Below are positions 59,997 through 64,000 of a stretch of 64,000 bases of DNA, piece by piece (the stretch's first letter is position 1; the number at the start of each line of letters is the position of its first letter). Under the pieces are notes generated by a model. The model saw only the letters and a program-made list of their open reading frames with translations. It had not been told where the DNA came from and ran no database searches. The DNA is from Conexibacter woesei Iso977N (lineage in GTDB: Bacteria > Actinomycetota > Thermoleophilia > Solirubrobacterales > Solirubrobacteraceae), in the NCBI RefSeq assembly GCF_000424625.1, contig NZ_AUKG01000003.1:524820-588819 (forward strand), in the 5' to 3' direction. The position numbers and the translations under genes were made by a program.

Positions 59997-60889
59997 GCGT
60001 GATGGAGACGGTCCCGGTGGAGGTGGCGGTCAGCCGCACGCCATTGCGCGACTTCGGCGCGGCGCTGAAGCGCCAGCCGCTGATGGCGCTCGGGCTGGGC
60101 ATCATCATCGTGTTGGTGCTGATCGCGATCTTCGCGCCGCTGCTGGCGCCGCACCCGGCCGACGCCGGGAACGTCACGCACCCGGTCGACACGCTGCTGA
60201 AGCCGGGCGGCGACCACCCGCTCGGGACCGACCAGCTCGGCCGCGACGTCCTGACGCGCGTGATGTACGGGGCGCGCACGTCGTTGTTGATCGTGTTGAG
60301 CGTCCTGGCGATCAGCGCGGTGGTCGGCGTGCCGCTGGGGATCATCGCGGGCGCGACCGGCGGCTGGGTCGACGACGTGATCATGCGCGTCACCGACGTC
60401 TTCCTCGCCTTCCCGGCGTTGTTGTTGTCCTTGGCGCTGGCGACCGTGCTGTCGCCGAGCGCGTCGCACGCGGCGATCGCGATCGCCGTGACGTGGTGGC
60501 CCTGGTACGCGCGGCTGGCGCGCGGGTCGGCGAAGGCGATCGCCTCGCGCGGCTACGTCGAGGCCGCCGCGGCGCTGGGCGTCCCGCGCTGGAAGGTGCT
60601 GGTCCGCCACGTGCTCCCGAACGCGTTGCCGCCGACGATCGTGCAGCTGTCGCTCGACGCCGCGGGCATCATGCTGACCGCGGCGGCGCTGTCGTTCCTT
60701 GGCCTGGGCGCGCAGGACCCGACACCGGAGTGGGGGCTGATGGTCAACCAGGGGCAGGGCCTGCTGGAGACCAACTGGTGGGTGGCGATCGTGCCGGGGC
60801 TGGCGATCGTTGTCGCGGCCGTCGGGTTCAACCTGCTCGGCGACGGGCTGCGGACGCTGCTCGATCCGAAGGCGAGGCGACGGCGATGA
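59993..60889 (+). CDS. Dpp-type ABC transporter permease (DppC-like)
   Basis: A 298 aa permease. It has RQPLMALGLGIIIVLVLIAIFAPLLAPH (in part), HPLGTDQLGRDVLTRVMYGARTSL, the coupling loop SRGYVEAAAALGVPRWKVLVRHVLPNALP (in part) and LSFLGLGAQDPTPEWGLMV, all DppC/OppC marks. It forms the channel with the DppB-like permease. Start overlap ATGA. Confidence 0.93.
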   Translation: MSVMETVPVEVAVSRTPLRDFGAALKRQPLMALGLGIIIVLVLIAIFAPLLAPHPADAGNVTHPVDTLLKPGGDHPLGTDQLGRDVLTRVMYGARTSLLIVLSVLAISAVVGVPLGIIAGATGGWVDDVIMRVTDVFLAFPALLLSLALATVLSPSASHAAIAIAVTWWPWYARLARGSAKAIASRGYVEAAAALGVPRWKVLVRHVLPNALPPTIVQLSLDAAGIMLTAAALSFLGLGAQDPTPEWGLMVNQGQGLLETNWWVAIVPGLAIVVAAVGFNLLGDGLRTLLDPKARRRR

Positions 60890-61659
60890 TCGAGGTGCGG
60901 GAGCTCGAGGTGGCGTTCGACGGGCGCGTGGTCGCGCGGGTCGAGTCGCTGGACCTGAACGCCGGTGAGATCGTCGGCCTGGCCGGCGAGTCCGGCTCGG
61001 GCAAGTCGATGACCGCGCTGGCGATCCTGGGGCTGACGCGCTCGCTGGGCGCCGACGTGCGCGGGTCGATCACGCTGGACGGCGAGGAGCTGCTCGGGCT
61101 CGGGGACGCGGAGTGGCGCGCGCTGCGCGGGCGGCGGATCGCGATGGTGATGCAGTCGCCGCGGGGTTCCTTGAACCCGACGTTGAAGCTGGGCAAGTAC
61201 TTCGAGCGCACGCTCGCGCTGCACGGCGTCGAGGGCACGGAGGCCGACGCGCGGATCAGGACCGCGCTGGCCGACGTCTCGCTCGACGAGGTGCTGCTGG
61301 GGCGCTACCCGCACCAGGTGTCCGGCGGGCAGGCGCAGCGGTTCGCGATCGCCCTGGCGGTCGCGCTGCGCGCCGAGGTGCTGCTGGCCGACGAGCCGAC
61401 GTCGGCGCTGGACGTGACCGTCCAGGCGCAAGTTGTAGAACTGCTCGCGCGGCTGCGCGAGGAGCACGGCACGGCGATGTTGTTCATCTCGCACGACCTC
61501 GCGGTGATCGGCCGGCTGGCCGACCGCGTGGTCGTCATGCGCGACGGCGCGGTCGTCGAGCAGGGCCCGGCGCAGCAGGTCCTGACCGCGCCCGAGGCCG
61601 ACTACACGAAGGCCCTGATCGACGCGGTGCCGGTGATCGGGCGGGGGCGGCTGGCATGA
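60886..61659 (+). CDS. Dpp-type ABC transporter ATPase (DppD-like)
   Basis: A 257 aa ATPase with Walker A GESGSGKS, QSPRGSLNPTLKLGKYF at the Q loop, signature VSGGQAQRFAIALAV, Walker B EVLLADEPTSALDVTVQAQV and ISHDLAVIGRLADRV. At 257 aa it lacks the C-terminal Fe-S/oligopeptide extension of long DppD proteins. It begins in an ATGA overlap with the DppC-like gene. Confidence 0.93.
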   Translation: MIEVRELEVAFDGRVVARVESLDLNAGEIVGLAGESGSGKSMTALAILGLTRSLGADVRGSITLDGEELLGLGDAEWRALRGRRIAMVMQSPRGSLNPTLKLGKYFERTLALHGVEGTEADARIRTALADVSLDEVLLGRYPHQVSGGQAQRFAIALAVALRAEVLLADEPTSALDVTVQAQVVELLARLREEHGTAMLFISHDLAVIGRLADRVVVMRDGAVVEQGPAQQVLTAPEADYTKALIDAVPVIGRGRLA

Positions 61660-62459
61660 GCGAGCGCGAGTCCACCGTGGTGCTCCGGGCCGAGGCGCTC
61701 GACGTCCGCTTCGGCGACCACCACGCGGTCAAGTCGGTGTCCTTGGACATCCCGGACGGGCCGTTCGGCCTCGGGCTGATCGGCGAGTCCGGGTCCGGGA
61801 AGTCGACGATCGCGCGGGCGCTGCTGGGGCTGACGAAGGCCGACGCCGGCACGGTCACGTTCCAGGGCAAGGACATCAGGTCGCTGCGCGGGGCCGACAT
61901 GAAGGCCTTCCGCCGCGGCGTGCAGATCGTGATGCAGGACGGGACCGAGGCGCTGAACCCGCGGATGCGGATCGGCGCGTCGGTCGCCGAGGGGCTGGCG
62001 GTCCACGACCTCGTCCCGAAGGGCGCGCCGCGGGCGGCGCGGGTCGCCGAGCTGCTGGCCGAGGTCGGGCTCGACGCCGCGCTGGCCGACCGCTACCCGC
62101 ACGAGCTGTCCGGCGGGCAGCGTCAGCGCTGCACGATCGCGCGGGCGCTGGCGGTCGAGCCGCGCGTGCTGCTGCTGGACGAGCCGACGTCGGCGCTCGA
62201 CGTCACGGTTCAGGCACGGATCCTGGAGCTGATCAAGCGCCTGCGCGACGAGCGCGGGTTGTCCTACCTGTTGATCTCGCACAACCTGGCGGTCGTCGAC
62301 CAGCTCTGCGAGCGCTGCGTGGTGTTGAAGGACGGCGCGGTCGTCGAGGAGGGAGCGACCGCGCAGGTGCTCGACAACCCGCAGCACCCGTACACGCAGG
62401 AGCTGCGCGCCGCGGTCCCGGAGATCGGCGATGCTGTGCCGGGTGAGCGACCACGATGA
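61656..62459 (+). CDS. Dpp-type ABC transporter ATPase (DppF-like)
   Basis: A 267 aa ATPase with Walker A GESGSGKST, MQDGTEALNPRMRIGASVAEGL, signature LSGGQRQRCTIARALAVEP, Walker B LLLDEPTSALDVTVQARILEL and the C-terminal NPQHPYTQELRAAVPE typical of DppF/OppF. It is the second motor of the importer. The downstream PLP gene starts inside its last 29 bp. Confidence 0.93.
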   Translation: MSERESTVVLRAEALDVRFGDHHAVKSVSLDIPDGPFGLGLIGESGSGKSTIARALLGLTKADAGTVTFQGKDIRSLRGADMKAFRRGVQIVMQDGTEALNPRMRIGASVAEGLAVHDLVPKGAPRAARVAELLAEVGLDAALADRYPHELSGGQRQRCTIARALAVEPRVLLLDEPTSALDVTVQARILELIKRLRDERGLSYLLISHNLAVVDQLCERCVVLKDGAVVEEGATAQVLDNPQHPYTQELRAAVPEIGDAVPGERPR

Positions 62460-63801
62460 CCTGCTGGGCGACGTCTTCGCGGAGCGGCTCGCCGCGCGCG
62501 CCGCGGCGCTGCTGCCGCTCGGCACGCTGAACGCCGACGCCGCGCCGGAGGACCCGGCCGCCGCGGAGGCGCTGGGGGATCTCGCCGCGCGGCTGCGCGA
62601 CACGTACCCCTACAACGACGCGCACTACGCCGGGCAGATGCTCAAGCCGCCGGTCCCGGTCGCCTGGGCCGCGTACGCGACGGCGATGTTGTTGAACCCC
62701 AACAACCACGCGCTCGACGGCGGGCCGGCGACGGCGGCGATGGAGAAGGAGGTCGTCGAGCAGCTCGCCGACATGCTCCACGTGCCGTCGCCGCGGCTCG
62801 GGCACCTCACGTCGAGCGGGACGATCGCGAACCTCGAGGCGCTGTTCGTCGCGCGCGAGCTGAACCCGGACGGGATCGTGGTGTCCTCCGCGCAGGCCCA
62901 CTACACGCACTCGCGCATGTGCGGGGTGCTGGGCGTGGAGCACGAGTCGATCCCGCAGGACGCGCGCGGCGCGATGGACCTCGACGCGCTGCGGGCGCGG
63001 CTGGAGCGCGGCGGCGTCGCGACCGTGGTGGCGACGCTCGGGACGACGGCGCTCGGCGCGCTCGACCCGCTGCCGAAGATCGCCGACCTCTGCGAGCAGC
63101 ACGGCGCGCGGCTGCACGTCGACACCGCCTACGGCGGCTTCTTCGCGCTGCTCGCCGACGGCGGCGAGCCCGGGGTGGACGCCGACGCCTACGCCGCGCT
63201 CGCCCGCGCCGACTCCGTGGTCATCGACCCGCACAAGCACGGCCTGCAGCCCTACGGCTGCGGCTGCGTGCTGTTCGCCGACCCGGCGGTCGGGCGCTTC
63301 TACGCGCACGAGTCGCCGTATACGTACTTCACGTCGAGCGAGCTGCACCTGGGGGAGATCTCGCTCGAGTGCTCCCGCGCCGGAGCCTCCGCCGCCGCGC
63401 TCTGGACGACGCTGCGTGCGCTCCCGCTGACCCGCGACGGCCTCGGGCAGCACCTGTCCGCCGCGCGCCGCGCGGGCCTGCGGCTGGCCGAACGGATCGC
63501 TGCCGACGATCGCGCGGCACTCCTCGTCGATCCCTCGCTGGACATCGTCTGCGCGCTCGCGACCACCGCCGACGACCCCGGCGCGGCTGCGGAGCGCGCC
63601 TTCGACACGCTCGCCGCCGACGGCTGGCACGTCGCGACGCTGCGCGTCGACCGCGCCTGGGCGACATCGATCCACCCCTGGCTCGCCGACCGCGGCGGCG
63701 ATGTGGATCACGTCACCGCGATCCGCTGCTGCCTGCTCAAGCGGGAGCACGAGGCGATCGCCGAGGAGCTGGGGGACGCGATCGTGGCGGCGCTGGGCTG
63801 A
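62431..63801 (+). CDS. PLP-dependent group II amino acid decarboxylase-like protein
   Basis: A 456 aa fold-type I PLP enzyme. It has HYAGQMLKPPVPVAWAAYA, NPNNHALDGGPATAAMEKEV, GHLTSSGTIANLEALFVARE, HVDTAYGGFFALL and SVVIDPHKHGLQPYGCGCVLF, where K269 should bind PLP, as in aromatic-amino-acid/glutamate decarboxylases. It is the last gene of the operon and may act on the amino acid released by ring opening. The start is an ATG at 62431 inside the DppF-like gene; a GTG at 62443 (VSDHDDLLG) is an alternative. Confidence 0.87.
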   Translation: MLCRVSDHDDLLGDVFAERLAARAAALLPLGTLNADAAPEDPAAAEALGDLAARLRDTYPYNDAHYAGQMLKPPVPVAWAAYATAMLLNPNNHALDGGPATAAMEKEVVEQLADMLHVPSPRLGHLTSSGTIANLEALFVARELNPDGIVVSSAQAHYTHSRMCGVLGVEHESIPQDARGAMDLDALRARLERGGVATVVATLGTTALGALDPLPKIADLCEQHGARLHVDTAYGGFFALLADGGEPGVDADAYAALARADSVVIDPHKHGLQPYGCGCVLFADPAVGRFYAHESPYTYFTSSELHLGEISLECSRAGASAAALWTTLRALPLTRDGLGQHLSAARRAGLRLAERIAADDRAALLVDPSLDIVCALATTADDPGAAAERAFDTLAADGWHVATLRVDRAWATSIHPWLADRGGDVDHVTAIRCCLLKREHEAIAEELGDAIVAALG

Positions 63802-64000
63802 GCGGCCTGGGTCGCGGCGCGGGCGTCCAGTGCGGGGCGTTGGAGGTGGTGCGGGGCCGTCGTTGATGGGCATCGATGGCGAGCAGCGCTGGAGGCGGCG
63901 CCACTGTTGGTGGTGTGGCTGGGCTGCTCGCCGGGTCCGGGGGCGGGGTTCGGGGCCGAACGGGTTGGTCGGCGGCAGTTTGGTGTTCACATGGGACCCC
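63802..64000. other. Terminal 199 bp without a supported gene
   Basis: After the decarboxylase stop a frame starting at ATG 63866 on the plus strand stays open to the window edge and ends ...GGSLVFTWDP. Its Trp/Arg/Gly-rich sequence has no recognisable motif. I cannot tell a new gene start from chance in DNA of this composition. No terminator hairpin is evident. Confidence 0.3.

Noticed and set aside
63978..63985. GTTTGGTG near the right edge as a third copy of the repeat before the symporter
   Set aside because: A single unpaired 8-mer far away in an unassigned region; chance is sufficient.
62233..63990. Minus-strand frame reaching the right end
   Set aside because: Antisense to the PLP decarboxylase and DppF-like gene; composition is typical of a shadow frame.
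1..64000. Insertion sequences, prophage, CRISPR arrays or rRNA
   Set aside because: No transposase, integrase, phage structural gene, regular spaced repeats or rRNA segments were recognised on either strand.

Overview
The window is high-GC actinobacterial DNA. Dense operons with ATGA/GTGA/TGATG start-stop overlaps, many GTG starts, paired Ku proteins, secreted proteins with Thr/Ser/Pro stalks, and a linked selenocysteine system with a formate dehydrogenase all suggest a soil member of the Thermoleophilia (Solirubrobacterales, Conexibacter-like). That placement is an inference from gene content and style; no rRNA is present.

Layout. 1-3.4 kb: the end of one secreted protein and a complete SBBP beta-propeller surface protein. 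3.5-10.3 kb: a cystine/dicarboxylate-type symporter, a wall-anchored stalk protein, a large secreted thioredoxin-like protein with one visible cysteine, and a class-V (cysteine desulfurase-like) PLP enzyme. 10.3-12.9 kb (minus): a quinone oxidoreductase and two Ku proteins. 12.9-23.2 kb: a selenium/formate island. selD, tRNA-Sec (selC), selB and selA run rightward; a selenocysteine-containing formate dehydrogenase, its Fe-S subunit, an NrfD-type membrane subunit and a formate channel run leftward to meet selA at a shared CTAG stop. The in-frame UGA of the dehydrogenase is followed by a bacterial SECIS hairpin with a GGUCU loop. 23.2-26.4 kb: an unrecognised HDxFGH protein, a TPP enzyme and a cyclase. 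26.4-33.9 kb: a phosphate region, with pstSCAB flanked by three zinc-ribbon proteins, a degenerate phosphoesterase-like protein and a lipoprotein. 33.9-37.6 kb: sulfonate uptake and desulfonation (ssuCBA and an SsuD-like enzyme). 37.6-49.4 kb: single genes and small operons, including a hydrolase, a membrane protein with a large LuxR regulator, a BI-1 protein, a redoxin, SnoaL, MBL and PPOX proteins, an SDR, an ABC-2 exporter and an ArsR/SRPBCC pair. 49.3-63.8 kb: a PucR-type regulator divergent from a ten-gene catabolic operon (HyuA, HyuB, a DUF917/S-methyl-thiohydantoin desulfurase-like protein, a second HyuA, a complete Dpp-type importer and a PLP decarboxylase).

How it fits together. Most of the window deals with acquiring or handling S, Se, P and N: cystine, sulfonate and phosphate import, selenium insertion into formate dehydrogenase, and import plus ring opening of a hydantoin-like compound. 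The best candidates for new biology are the hydantoin/thiohydantoin operon, the cystine-symporter/surface thioredoxin-like operon, the selC-selB junction where tRNA processing would leave an almost leaderless selB mRNA, and several palindromic operator-like sites in divergent promoters.
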